Assembly: GCA_022510725.1 (NCBI GenBank)
Contig: JAFLSW010000004.1
Location: forward strand, 62,001-126,000
Direction of reading: 5' to 3'
DNA from: Lachnospiraceae bacterium
Lineage (GTDB): Bacteria; Bacillota; Clostridia; Lachnospirales; Lachnospiraceae
DNA: 64,000 nt
The translations under genes and the position numbers were made by a program. The notes beneath the pieces are model-generated. The model had not been told where the DNA came from. It was given only the letters and a program-made list of their open reading frames with translations, and made no database searches. Positions 19,767-28,385 of the stretch are shown one piece after another (within the stretch, counting starts at the first letter, position 1; every line of letters starts with the position of its first letter).

Positions 19767-20363
19767 TTAATTAATAAGTCCGCGAATAAACCCAAGAGTG
19801 CCTAACTGCGCACCCAGTGTTTTTTCAACCATATCAATAAAGACTTCAATATCCCCTTCACCAAAATTACCGTTGTCAAACAAATGCTGGCTCATAATTA
19901 AGATCATCCTGACTCGTTCCTCTATATGATCGCAAGTAAACATACCTTGTGAAATGCCCTCAGATACAACTTCTGCCAGAAGCGGGACAGCTTCGTCAAC
20001 GATCCGTCTGCTGATCTTTTCATGCATAATGATATTCTCTTTTTGGTTCAGCGTATCGGCAATATTGCTTTCATCCTGTTCCGGACGCAGTGATGTAATG
20101 ACACCGACCAGCTTTTGCGGGACAGGAATGGATGAAGAGAGAATCTCCCTTGCCCGTTTTACTTCATCAACGATCATCATATTGATAACTTCTTCAAGCA
20201 TAGCTTCCTTGCTCGGAAAGTAATAATAGTAAGTGCCTTTGGCAATATGCGCTTCGGCTATGATCTCATCTACGCTTGTTTCTTCATACCCTTTTTGGAT
20301 AAACATCTGATATGCAATTTTCAAAAGCTCTTGCTTTCGTCTTTCCCCTTTTTCACCTTTCAT
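19767..20363 (-). CDS. TetR-family transcriptional regulator
   Basis: About 198 residues. The N-terminal helix-turn-helix is typical: AYQMFIQKGYEETSVDEIIAEAHIAKGTYYYYFPSKEAML. The C-terminal ligand domain is divergent. Start taken at 20363 behind GAAAGG; 20366 is equally possible, while the further in-frame extension overlaps the promoter and is rejected. It heads an operon with ATPase, permease and DUF4097-like genes and has a likely operator in front. Confidence 0.9.
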   Translation of the reverse strand: MKGEKGERRKQELLKIAYQMFIQKGYEETSVDEIIAEAHIAKGTYYYYFPSKEAMLEEVINMMIVDEVKRAREILSSSIPVPQKLVGVITSLRPEQDESNIADTLNQKENIIMHEKISRRIVDEAVPLLAEVVSEGISQGMFTCDHIEERVRMILIMSQHLFDNGNFGEGDIEVFIDMVEKTLGAQLGTLGFIRGLIN

Positions 20364-20385
20364 CATGTGCCTTTCACTTTTTTCG

Positions 20386-20438
20386 ACCGTCAGTCGGTTT
20401 TTTGTTTTGACTATATCACACGCAAAAATGATTGTCAA
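20386..20438 (-). promoter_or_regulatory. Promoter and TetR-type operator
   Basis: TTGACA (20433-20438) and TATAGT (20410-20415) on the minus strand, 17-nt spacer. The palindrome ACCG-5 nt-CGGT (20386-20398, full core ACCGACTGACGGT) lies over the initial transcribed region, where TetR repressors normally bind. Confidence 0.7.
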
Positions 20439-20455
20439 GAAAAGCCGGTCATAAC

Positions 20456-20492
20456 AAAAAGGGTTCTAGCATGTAAATGCCAGAACCCTTTT
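20456..20492 (-). terminator. Terminator of the envelope operon
   Basis: AAAAGGGTTCT pairs with AGAACCCTTTT around a 14-nt loop, with a T-run on the minus strand. It ends transcription coming from 25259 down to the small membrane gene. Confidence 0.8.
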
Positions 20493-20542
20493 ATACATTT
20501 CCTCTTCCCTGCCGGGGGGGAAAGGGATAAATGCTCTTTGAT
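20493..20542 (-). pseudogene. Chimeric remnant of the DUF4392 gene
   Basis: The stretch 20493-20524 repeats 20942-20972 of the intact gene apart from one inserted G, and 20524-20542 repeats 21178-21196 exactly. In the intact gene these pieces are about 205 nt apart. The copy is therefore a duplicate with an internal deletion and a frameshift. Only about 50 nt remain. Confidence 0.75.
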
Positions 20543-20556
20543 ATCATTTATTCTTA

Positions 20557-20892
20557 TCAAGCATGGCCGCCAACATACATCATACCGATTATCCCCAAAA
20601 TAGTTATTGCCAGCCCGACAGCGGAAAGAATACTGCAAGCCAAACCATAACGCTGCTGTTTTCTGTTCAGAAGACCACAAATAATTCCGGCAATACAGGT
20701 GCTGATCGGCACAAAGATAACACATACTACTATAACACATGCTACCGTAATACTGTTATTGAATAGATTTGGCAGCCAAGCCCAAACCTGCATGAGCAGA
20801 AGACTTGCAAATGAAGTAACCAAAGTAGCCAGGATAAAGAAAAAAACATTCAATATTCCGAAAGCCAGGAATGCTTTATTGTCTTTTTTCAT
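20557..20892 (-). CDS. Small polytopic membrane protein
   Basis: 111 residues with three to four hydrophobic helices and a QQRYGLACSILSAVGLAITILG segment reminiscent of DUF4190 proteins. The start at 20892 (MKKDNKAFLAFG) has a perfect GGAGGTG site; the longer in-frame reading into the DUF4392 gene end has none. It lies between the intact DUF4392 gene and its decayed copy. Function unknown. Confidence 0.65.
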   Translation of the reverse strand: MKKDNKAFLAFGILNVFFFILATLVTSFASLLLMQVWAWLPNLFNNSITVACVIVVCVIFVPISTCIAGIICGLLNRKQQRYGLACSILSAVGLAITILGIIGMMYVGGHA

Positions 20893-20911
20893 TATGATCA
20901 CCTCCAAATTT

Positions 20912-21745
20912 TTATTTTTGTTTAAACTCCATGATTCTCTGATACATTTCCTCTTCCCTGCCGGGGGGAAAGCCATCCACCGTCATGCCATTTTCTCCCG
21001 TTACACCGTCTACAGCGCCATGCTTTACTATTTTGGAAAAGAAGGCCTTCCATTCCTTTATATCCGGCATAAGACTTTCTCCGGTTATTAACTCCAACAT
21101 GCGGCTCAGTCCATAAGCGCCCCAGTTGGATACAGAAGCAAGCAGCAGGTGATCGGTCTTAACAATACAGGGCGACAGGGATAAATGCTCTTTGATCTCC
21201 TTTTCCAAAACACCCATACCGATCTCATTTCCGCCGTCTCCGATCCCTAGGGTTAAGATGCCCATTTTGCTTCCCAGTTCAAACAACTCATCTATGGGTG
21301 CTGTCAGTTTTCCGATATCAACGCCCCGCATGTTGGCGTAGATCCCTTCCCGGTTTTTGCCGCAGCGTTCCACAGAGATCATTGCTACGGGAGCATATTT
21401 TTTTAAAAAACTCTCATTATCCTCTTCCCGGGTGTACGATAATTGGAAACCAAAGCTTGCGATTTCTCTATGGAAGTAATAAAAGGCATATCGGTCGGTC
21501 AGAATAAAAGGAGAAAATCCCATTTCCCTAAGAGTACGAGCCAATACCCATGCCCCTAAGGGTCCATCCGTTTCTCCATTTCCATTCACATAAAAGCCTG
21601 TTGCGATAAAGACATTTCCTCTTTCAAGCTCTTCTAATTTCTCCGCTGCTTTTTCATATCCTCTTTCAGGCAAAAAGGGACGCAGTAAATGCATCCCCCT
21701 GTTTCCGTATTCTAATACCAATTGGTCTATACATTGTTTTTCCAT
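20912..21745 (-). CDS. DUF4392 / D-glutamate cyclase-like protein
   Basis: 277 residues. The GIGDGGNEIGMG loop, a GNVFIATGFYVNGNGETDGPLGA segment and the SNWGAYGLS motif match DUF4392 proteins, which resemble the C-terminal domain of D-glutamate cyclase. A role in D-amino-acid metabolism is possible, and fits the neighbouring amidase, but is not proven. It starts 11 nt after the amidase stop. Confidence 0.75.
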   Translation of the reverse strand: MEKQCIDQLVLEYGNRGMHLLRPFLPERGYEKAAEKLEELERGNVFIATGFYVNGNGETDGPLGAWVLARTLREMGFSPFILTDRYAFYYFHREIASFGFQLSYTREEDNESFLKKYAPVAMISVERCGKNREGIYANMRGVDIGKLTAPIDELFELGSKMGILTLGIGDGGNEIGMGVLEKEIKEHLSLSPCIVKTDHLLLASVSNWGAYGLSRMLELITGESLMPDIKEWKAFFSKIVKHGAVDGVTGENGMTVDGFPPGREEEMYQRIMEFKQK

Positions 21746-21756
21746 GGCACCTTACC

Positions 21757-22704
21757 CTATTCTCCTGCCTTTGCACTAAAATATGCATCGATTCCGTTTG
21801 CCATTCCCCGGACCAGCTTTGACTGATAATCCGGTGTGCTCATCAGCACATCTTCATCAGGATTGGTCATAAAGCCCATTTCCACTATGGTGACGGGAAT
21901 GGTTGCCCAGTTAATGCCGCTCATGGTGTCCGTCTCCCAGACGCCCCTGTTATTGGCTCCCGTCTCAGCAATCATGCTGCCTAACACCTTATCGGAAAGC
22001 AGCCTGCTGTCCTGATAGATTCCTCCGCAATATGGATTGCCCGGCGTAGGACAGATGGTCATGGTTCCTCTTGCAGATGCACTTTCCGAACCGTCCGCAT
22101 GAATCCGGATCAAAACATCCGCACCTGCATTTGCCGCCATGGTGGCACGCTCCGCATTGCTGATATTGACATCATTCTGTTCCCGGATCATAAAGACCTG
22201 ATATCCTCTTGCTTCCAGTTCCGCTTTCAACTGCAAAGAAATGGTCAATGTCAATTCATATTCATAGATACCGGTGGCTACACCTTTTGTTCCTCCGGCA
22301 ACCTTGGCCTTTGTCTGGGATGCGCCGGGACCTACGGGCTCCTGCTCGCTGTTGCCCTTTGCCTGGTGGCCGGGATCAATGGCAACCATGGGGCCTCCTT
22401 GGTCAGGTACTGCTGTTTCCTTATCAGTCTCTATCTCTTCCGCCGTCTCTTCTTCGTTCTGCTCTTCCTCTATTGATGCTGTCTCATCTTCTTCCTGCGC
22501 TGCACTTTCTGCCGCTCTTCTTTCCATTTCCCGTTTGACAGCCTCTCTGATCTCTCGCTCTGCGCCGCTATAAAGCATTGGTTCCTCCGTATTGGTCAAA
22601 CCTTCTTTCCCATCAGCTTCTGTTGTACTTCCACAGCCAACTAACAGCAATGCTGCCATCATGATCAAAAAAACAGGGAGACTTTTTTTATGCTTCTTTT
22701 TCAT
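21757..22704 (-). CDS. N-acetylmuramoyl-L-alanine amidase, lipoprotein
   Basis: 315 residues. N-terminal signal with a lipobox LLLVGCGS, a long acidic linker (residues about 35-100), then an Amidase_3 domain: VAIDPGHQ, the zinc glutamate in [19 protein letters not shown] and the catalytic [11 protein letters not shown]. It cuts the stem peptide from muramic acid in peptidoglycan. The start at 22704 (MKKKHKK) overlaps the preceding gene by 17 nt and has a GAGGA site; 22725 has none. Confidence 0.9.
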   Translation of the reverse strand: MKKKHKKSLPVFLIMMAALLLVGCGSTTEADGKEGLTNTEEPMLYSGAEREIREAVKREMERRAAESAAQEEDETASIEEEQNEEETAEEIETDKETAVPDQGGPMVAIDPGHQAKGNSEQEPVGPGASQTKAKVAGGTKGVATGIYEYELTLTISLQLKAELEARGYQVFMIREQNDVNISNAERATMAANAGADVLIRIHADGSESASARGTMTICPTPGNPYCGGIYQDSRLLSDKVLGSMIAETGANNRGVWETDTMSGINWATIPVTIVEMGFMTNPDEDVLMSTPDYQSKLVRGMANGIDAYFSAKAGE

Positions 22705-23872
22705 TCGTCCGTTCCTCTTTATCATAGGTCACCGTCAAGTATACCATAAACATCATAATACCCAGCATAAAAACAGATAATATAAAAATGGGTATGTTCT
22801 TAGGCTGATCAAAATTATAATAATAGCTGTATGTGATAAATGTGATCAAAATGTGCAAAACGGGCACCCAGAACAGTTTTATATTCAAAACTGCCAGAAT
22901 GATCGCCAACACTTCCAGGAAAAATCCATAGCGCTCATGCATCTGGGGCAGGAAATACAAGGCAAGGGACCCCTGGGAATAAAAGATCAAAAGCAACAAC
23001 TCCGGTGTCAGTTTGGTATGCATCAGTTTATAGATCATCGCCACCATAAAGAGCAGGATCACGCCTATTGCAAACAGCTTTCCTGCACCGGAATACCACT
23101 GGGGCAGATTCAATTCCCCAATAATATAATAAATGTTGGGATATTTCATGGAAAGGCGGTTCACATCCACGCCGGTCTGATCAAAATATACACCCAAAAG
23201 TGACAAAAAAGGTCTTCCGTCTAACCAAGCGGGAATAATGCTGACAAGATACATTGCCGGAATCCATAACAGATCGATGGTTTTGATTTTCTTATAAAGC
23301 CATAACAAAATAATGACCGGCAGCCAGAAAAGAGCCTGCAGCTTAAAAGCAAAAGCAATGCCAAAAAAGATCATGGCAAGCCGTCCTTTTTCTTTCAGCA
23401 AAAATAATACCGTCAGGATCAGAAAGGAACAATAGATCGCATCACATTGCCCCCACATACTGCTGTTAGAGATAACAGTCGGTGCCAGCCATACAATGGA
23501 GAAAGCAAACATCGCATGAACTTTGCTTTTTTTCAATTCATGAGCAACCAAGCCTGCTCCTGCCGACAATACCAGATCAAAACCTACCGAGATCAATTTC
23601 ATAGCCACCATGCTTTTTTCACCAAACCCGGCCGCTATTACCAAAAAGTACATATAGGCGGGTGCATAATCATAGAAATCTCCGGCCAGAGCGCGAAAAC
23701 CATTTTGACCGATCTCCTCCATCCAGATCTGGAAATAGCCGGTCCAGTCTCTTGATACATACCAGATCATTTCTTTCCGGATCAATAATCCCAGGCCGAT
23801 GACCAAGATCAATGTCAGAATTTCCAGCAATCTTCTATTTTGTCCTACTATGCGCAATTCTCCATTTGGCAT
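22688..23872 (-). CDS. Polytopic glycosyltransferase-like membrane protein
   Basis: 394 residues with about ten membrane helices. The first outer loop contains [10 protein letters not shown] with the Asp typical of GT-C enzymes that use polyprenyl-phosphate sugars, followed by [18 protein letters not shown], a pattern of PMT/GT87-like proteins. It probably glycosylates an envelope polymer or protein. It is packed between the LCP gene (22 nt upstream) and the amidase (overlap). Confidence 0.7.
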   Translation of the reverse strand: MPNGELRIVGQNRRLLEILTLILVIGLGLLIRKEMIWYVSRDWTGYFQIWMEEIGQNGFRALAGDFYDYAPAYMYFLVIAAGFGEKSMVAMKLISVGFDLVLSAGAGLVAHELKKSKVHAMFAFSIVWLAPTVISNSSMWGQCDAIYCSFLILTVLFLLKEKGRLAMIFFGIAFAFKLQALFWLPVIILLWLYKKIKTIDLLWIPAMYLVSIIPAWLDGRPFLSLLGVYFDQTGVDVNRLSMKYPNIYYIIGELNLPQWYSGAGKLFAIGVILLFMVAMIYKLMHTKLTPELLLLIFYSQGSLALYFLPQMHERYGFFLEVLAIILAVLNIKLFWVPVLHILITFITYSYYYNFDQPKNIPIFILSVFMLGIMMFMVYLTVTYDKEERTNEKEA

Positions 23873-23894
23873 ATTCGTTTGTTCTCCCCCTGAT

Positions 23895-25259
23895 CTATTC
23901 TCCGTAAATGGTGGATTTTAAAAACCGAATATTGGCATCCATATCCACTTCCAGCACAGCCATCCCCCGTATAGTAGCGTTGGAGTAACTTCCATCTATG
24001 GGAACATATTGCTGTACCATATCATATCCTAAAATCTTCCAAGCATTGAGAGAAAGCTGATAGCATTCCCCCTGCCTTAAATTCGTGGTCAGATTCGGAA
24101 ACAAGCCATCCGTTAACTCACCACTATTTGTAAGCACAGTCCCCGGCAGTTTTTGAAAGACTGCCGACAAAACTTTACGCTGCCGTTCTGTCCTTCCAAA
24201 GTCTGTACCGATATATCGATTTCTGCTATAGGCAAGAGCCTGAGGTCCGTTTAAATGGATCATACCGCTTAGGGAAGGATCCAAAAAGTCCGTAGCCAGA
24301 TCCCGGCCTTCCAACTGATTGTATTCCATCAGATAACCGTTTACATACTGCACTTCATCATTGGTCAGTTCCAGATCAACGCCTCCTACTGCATCCACCA
24401 GATTGGCAAATGCCTGGAAATTGACCAACGCATAACGATGTACCGGAATATCGAAGTTTTCTTCTATGGTCTGCATTAAAAGCTCCGGTCCTCCATAAGA
24501 GTATGCCGCATTTAATCGGTTTCCTCCGTGTCCGGGTATCTCCACATACATGTCCCTGAGAAAGGAAGTCATGGTAATGGTTTTGGTCTTATCACTGATG
24601 GATACCAGGATCATAGCATCCGATCTGCCATCATCCCCAGCCAGCCTTGAATCATTACCGATCAGCAACACATTTACTACACCGTCTTCCTTCATGGATT
24701 CGGCAGCATAATTTCCCACCTCGGCATAATTCATTTTTCCATACATACTGCTTACGATCAGATACAGACCGATAAAACCGATCAAAATGAGAACTGCGAT
24801 CAGGATCAAAGCTTTTTTTGCTCGATTCTTTTTCTTTGTATCCGCCTTCTTTTTGGAAGCGTCCCGTTTTGCAGAGCTGTTTTTAGATGCTGTTTTTCTT
24901 TTGGGCATTTCTCGTTGGACCCTTTCTTCCTGCTGTGTTCTATCATTCCGGGGTGACCGGCTGCTCTGAGAATTTCTTGTACCTTGGGATTGTCCCATGC
25001 TCTGAGTCTGTCTTGCACCTTGAGGTTGTCTCACGCTCTGAGGCTGTCTTGCGCCTTGAGGTTGTCCCACGCTCCGAGTCTGTCTTGCGTCTTGAGCCTG
25101 TCCCATATCCCACAGTGCAATATCATCCTGTTTCGGAACAGATGTCTGCACTGATGCCTGTGTTGGTGTCTGCGCAAGAGACAGATCCAATTCCCGCTCC
25201 AGGAATTTTTCCAATCCTTCCTGAATCTCTTCCCCTTCCAGTTTGTCTTTTCTATCCAT
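23895..25259 (-). CDS. LytR-CpsA-Psr family cell-wall polymer transferase
   Basis: 454 residues. The cytoplasmic N-terminus holds imperfect repeats of a RQPQGARQTQS-like unit (about 55-105) and a lysine/arginine-rich stretch, then one membrane helix (about 150-170) and an LCP domain: VNVLLIGNDSR, RSDAMILVSI, SFLRDMYVEIPG, LVDAVGGVD and YSRNR..DFGRTERQR. LCP proteins attach teichoic acids or capsule to peptidoglycan. Heads the envelope operon. Confidence 0.9.
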   Translation of the reverse strand: MDRKDKLEGEEIQEGLEKFLERELDLSLAQTPTQASVQTSVPKQDDIALWDMGQAQDARQTRSVGQPQGARQPQSVRQPQGARQTQSMGQSQGTRNSQSSRSPRNDRTQQEERVQREMPKRKTASKNSSAKRDASKKKADTKKKNRAKKALILIAVLILIGFIGLYLIVSSMYGKMNYAEVGNYAAESMKEDGVVNVLLIGNDSRLAGDDGRSDAMILVSISDKTKTITMTSFLRDMYVEIPGHGGNRLNAAYSYGGPELLMQTIEENFDIPVHRYALVNFQAFANLVDAVGGVDLELTNDEVQYVNGYLMEYNQLEGRDLATDFLDPSLSGMIHLNGPQALAYSRNRYIGTDFGRTERQRKVLSAVFQKLPGTVLTNSGELTDGLFPNLTTNLRQGECYQLSLNAWKILGYDMVQQYVPIDGSYSNATIRGMAVLEVDMDANIRFLKSTIYGE

Positions 25260-25389
25260 CTTGTTATATCCTCATACCTGCATTCATAGAAATCTATCCA
25301 ATATAATATAAATGGAATTTTACCATTTTTGATTAGAATATGCAAACCAACCTCGTGACATTTTATGGAATGTTTATAGAATATTAAGA

Positions 25390-25422
25390 AAAGAAAAAGG
25401 GGGTAACTTGTGTTACCCCCAA
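25390..25422 (-). terminator. Terminator overlapping a stop codon
   Basis: GGGGGTAAC pairs with GTTACCCCC (25399-25420), followed on the minus strand by TTTTTCTTTTC. The TAA stop of the gene ending at 25413 lies in the hairpin stem. Confidence 0.85.
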
Positions 25423-26075
25423 AAATCATAGCGATTGGAATATTGAGAAGGATTTAAATAGCCGTCGGAGCCATATTGATTATTGATACTGGAAAGACCC
25501 GCAGAAGCATTGTCCGCAACCTTTCCTGCTATTAAGTAGAGCTTAGCGGATAGATTGCCTTTTGTGCCAAACACCGATTCTAAAGCCTCCGGATCTGCTG
25601 CTTTTAATTTATCCTTATCGATGTTTACCTTTCCGGATTTGTCCACGGTAATGCCAAGTTCTTTTAAAGCAGCCTCATTGTTAAAGAAGGCATCCTTTAA
25701 AGACTGGTAATAAAAGCGGGTTAGTGTATCGGTTTCCTTGCTTAAGATATCAATAGTCTTATTATAGGAATCCACCATATCCATAATGCGGCTGACAATT
25801 TCGGAAGTATCTCCCGTTTCTTTTGCCTTAGCAAACAGATCATCCGCCTCATTCAGGAACTGAATGGCTTTATCCGACAGATCCCCTGCTTCTTTCTCGA
25901 TGTTTTCATAGGTTTTCTTCTTCATACTGTCCACAGCATTTAACTTGGAGTTAGATACACCTAACAGTCCATTGGAAGATTCGTCTTTGTTGATATAATC
26001 CAGTAAAGAAGTATCCCGTATAGGCAGACCTGCCCTTCTTGCCGAATCATTTAACATCTGTGTCGTTACTCTCAT
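25413..26075 (-). CDS. Uncharacterised helical protein with hook-associated-like N-terminus
   Basis: 220 residues, no signal peptide or membrane helix, mostly helical. The N-terminus MRVTTQMLNDSAR resembles the start of FlgL/flagellin proteins, and the C-terminal VFGTKGNLSAKLYLIAGKVAD resembles the end of FliD. I do not recognise a characterised family. The start at 26075 has AAAGGAG 8 nt upstream and overlaps the 3' end of the kinase gene by 29 nt, so it is translated with the two-component genes. Confidence 0.6.
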   Translation of the reverse strand: MRVTTQMLNDSARRAGLPIRDTSLLDYINKDESSNGLLGVSNSKLNAVDSMKKKTYENIEKEAGDLSDKAIQFLNEADDLFAKAKETGDTSEIVSRIMDMVDSYNKTIDILSKETDTLTRFYYQSLKDAFFNNEAALKELGITVDKSGKVNIDKDKLKAADPEALESVFGTKGNLSAKLYLIAGKVADNASAGLSSINNQYGSDGYLNPSQYSNRYDFWG

Positions 26076-27549
26076 ATTGCTGTCTCCTTTCATTTTGACT
26101 TTGTAACATCATTTTTGTAACAAAATATCCGTCTTTTGGAACCAGTTCTACTCTTCCATAATATTTTCTAACGCACCGTTCCATATTGCCGATGCCCAGA
26201 CCATGGTTTTCGGCATCCTCCTTGGTGCTTAAAAAATCACCGCTTTTACCAAGACGAAGGGTTCCGCCAAATCCATTTTCTATCTCTATAAAGAAAAAGT
26301 TGCCTTTTTCATAGGATGTGACCTTGATCTTCCTGTCTTCTTTCTCCTTTGATAACTTACTACATGCTTCCAACGCATTATCCAGGGCATTGTTTAAAAG
26401 GATACATATATCAAAAACCGAATAACCTTCCCTTTTGGGGAAAACAAATCTACATTCAAAATCGATATCTTCTTTTTGGCAGGTACGATAGACCCGCCCT
26501 ATAACTACATCCGTAATGGGATTTCCGGTTTCAACCGGGAGTTCCAAAGCACTTAGGTCATCCTGCATGCGCTTTAGATACTGCCTTGCATCCTGCTCCT
26601 TTGATCCATCCTGCAAGAGCACTTCCATAGCATAGAGATTATTTTTCATATCGTGGCTCATACCTCGGATGCTGTCATATAAGCTTTCCACATCCTTGAT
26701 ATGCTGCATCAAGTCCTGCATCTGATTTTCATATATGGCAAGCCTGCTTTTTTCTTCCTGCCGCTTTACCATGCTTTCAAAAGTGAGCACACTGGCAGCC
26801 ACCAAAAACAGCAGCAACAGTGTCATAAATGCCACTAAAAATCCGGAGCCTTTAAAATCCTCAAACAAATAACGGATCGTGGCACCGTCCTGAGAATACA
26901 GGATATTCCGAAGGAAGGTACAAAAGATCAATCCCGTTAAGGGCGGCAGCATCAAATATGCCAATTCCGTACCGGTATACTGTCCTTTTACAGAATGCAA
27001 ATGTTTGCAATACCATCGCAAAAACAGGAAGAGCAAGGTGCAGCTGCCTATGGCAATGACTGCATTCCATCCAAACTGTACCACTTCCACCAGAGAATGA
27101 AAACGCGCTAAGGTTATTTCCCCTTCTATAAGTCCGTCGGACAAATAGGATATATAAGCATTTAAAAAGGGCTGGGAAAGTGTAAAGCATAAAAATCGGC
27201 AGAGTCCTAACAGCGCATAAAAGGTGACGATCAGATATAGCTTTACAGCCGATTTCCCTTCCATGATCAAATGGATAAAAATAAAAGAAAAGGCTGCACT
27301 GATCAGCACATAGGGAACGGTTTTGATGCTTTGATCCATTGTCTGATCATCCCCATATAAAAGCCGATCTATGATCATGGTTTCCGATATCATAAGCTGG
27401 ATCAAAAGGTACTGCCCCCATATCATGAGAAAACCCCACTTTTGAAAAGCTTTTTTATAGGAAAGCTGCTCCTTAAAAAGCTTTAATAAAAGCAGTCCCC
27501 GGACCGAAAACTCAGTAAGATCCAATAATAAATATGCTGTTTCTCTCAT
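26047..27549 (-). CDS. AgrC-like sensor histidine kinase
   Basis: 500 residues. Six to seven membrane helices fill residues 1-240, a coiled coil follows, then the H-box MSHDMKNNLYAM and a GHKL ATPase domain with NNALDNALEAC and GLGIGN. This is the HPK10 class that pairs with LytTR regulators and often senses peptides. Start overlaps the regulator stop (ATGA). The signal is unknown; no agrB/agrD-like gene was found next to it. Confidence 0.9.
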   Translation of the reverse strand: MRETAYLLLDLTEFSVRGLLLLKLFKEQLSYKKAFQKWGFLMIWGQYLLIQLMISETMIIDRLLYGDDQTMDQSIKTVPYVLISAAFSFIFIHLIMEGKSAVKLYLIVTFYALLGLCRFLCFTLSQPFLNAYISYLSDGLIEGEITLARFHSLVEVVQFGWNAVIAIGSCTLLFLFLRWYCKHLHSVKGQYTGTELAYLMLPPLTGLIFCTFLRNILYSQDGATIRYLFEDFKGSGFLVAFMTLLLLFLVAASVLTFESMVKRQEEKSRLAIYENQMQDLMQHIKDVESLYDSIRGMSHDMKNNLYAMEVLLQDGSKEQDARQYLKRMQDDLSALELPVETGNPITDVVIGRVYRTCQKEDIDFECRFVFPKREGYSVFDICILLNNALDNALEACSKLSKEKEDRKIKVTSYEKGNFFFIEIENGFGGTLRLGKSGDFLSTKEDAENHGLGIGNMERCVRKYYGRVELVPKDGYFVTKMMLQSQNERRQQYESNDTDVK

Positions 27550-28286
27550 CCGTTCTCTTCCACCATGTAATCCATGTATGCCTGTACAAAATCGGCGTAT
27601 TTCTGTCTGGATAAAAGGACTTTATCCCCGTTTACCAGCTCGATCTCCCTGCTGTCATACTTCCTGACCTTATCCAGGGACACCAGATAACCTCTGTGGC
27701 ATCTGAAAAAACCGCTACCCAACTGTTCCTGCAAATGGATCATTTTATCATAATAGGCAATGCTCCCCTGCTTTGTGTGAAGTACGATCTTGCGGGCAAT
27801 GTTTTCTGCATAATAGATATCAGACTGTTTTACGGTACGAAAACCATCTAAGGTCTTTACCGTAAAAGCGCCGCTTTTTCTTTCTTCTTTTACCAAAATC
27901 TTATGGAAGGCTTTTTGTAAAACCTCTAAAAACTTTTCTTCATCCAGAGGCTTTAACAAGTAATGAAAAGCTTCCAGATCAAAAGCATGAAAAACATATT
28001 CCTTCCATGCCGTTACAAAGATCAGGATCGCATCGGAGGTCTCCCGCAGCTTTTTTGCTGCCTCCAGGCCGTTTGTCTCTTTCATGTCAATATCCATAAT
28101 GACGATATCAAAGCTTCCTTCATAGGCCAACAATTCCGTTCCGTCAACAAAATCCAGGATCGCTGTTTCAGACTTCTGCTCTTCTCCATCTTCTGTCTGC
28201 ACCGGACTGTTTTCCGTAAAGGATCGGACCAGTTTTACAAGATGCTTTCTGATCTTTTCATCATCATCGCAGATTCCTACGATCAT
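27546..28286 (-). CDS. LytTR-family response regulator
   Basis: 246 residues. Receiver domain with GICDDD, the phosphorylated Asp in VIMDIDM and the K in LLKPLD, then a LytTR DNA-binding domain (FTVKTLDGFRTVKQSDIYYAE..FFRCHRGYLVSLDKV). Start at 28286 has a GGGAGTG site; the extension to 28343 runs into a terminator hairpin. Partner of the AgrC-like kinase. Confidence 0.93.
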   Translation of the reverse strand: MIVGICDDDEKIRKHLVKLVRSFTENSPVQTEDGEEQKSETAILDFVDGTELLAYEGSFDIVIMDIDMKETNGLEAAKKLRETSDAILIFVTAWKEYVFHAFDLEAFHYLLKPLDEEKFLEVLQKAFHKILVKEERKSGAFTVKTLDGFRTVKQSDIYYAENIARKIVLHTKQGSIAYYDKMIHLQEQLGSGFFRCHRGYLVSLDKVRKYDSREIELVNGDKVLLSRQKYADFVQAYMDYMVEENG

Positions 28287-28323
28287 CTTATCACTCCCTG
28301 CATTTATTATTTCGTCAGAAGAG

Positions 28324-28365
28324 CAAAAAAAATCAAGCCGCATGTAACCAATCGGCTTGATTTTG
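28324..28365 (-). terminator. Terminator of the second HD-GYP gene
   Basis: AAATCAAGCC pairs with GGCTTGATTT around a 13-nt loop, followed by T8 on the minus strand. Confidence 0.85.
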
Positions 28366-28385
28366 TAATAAATGGGGTAGACCCA

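Noticed and set aside
20435-20740. A 101-codon minus-strand frame over the DUF4392 remnant
   Set aside because: It runs out of frame across the small membrane gene and the chimeric scar; it merely shows the remnant sequence IKEHLSLSP.
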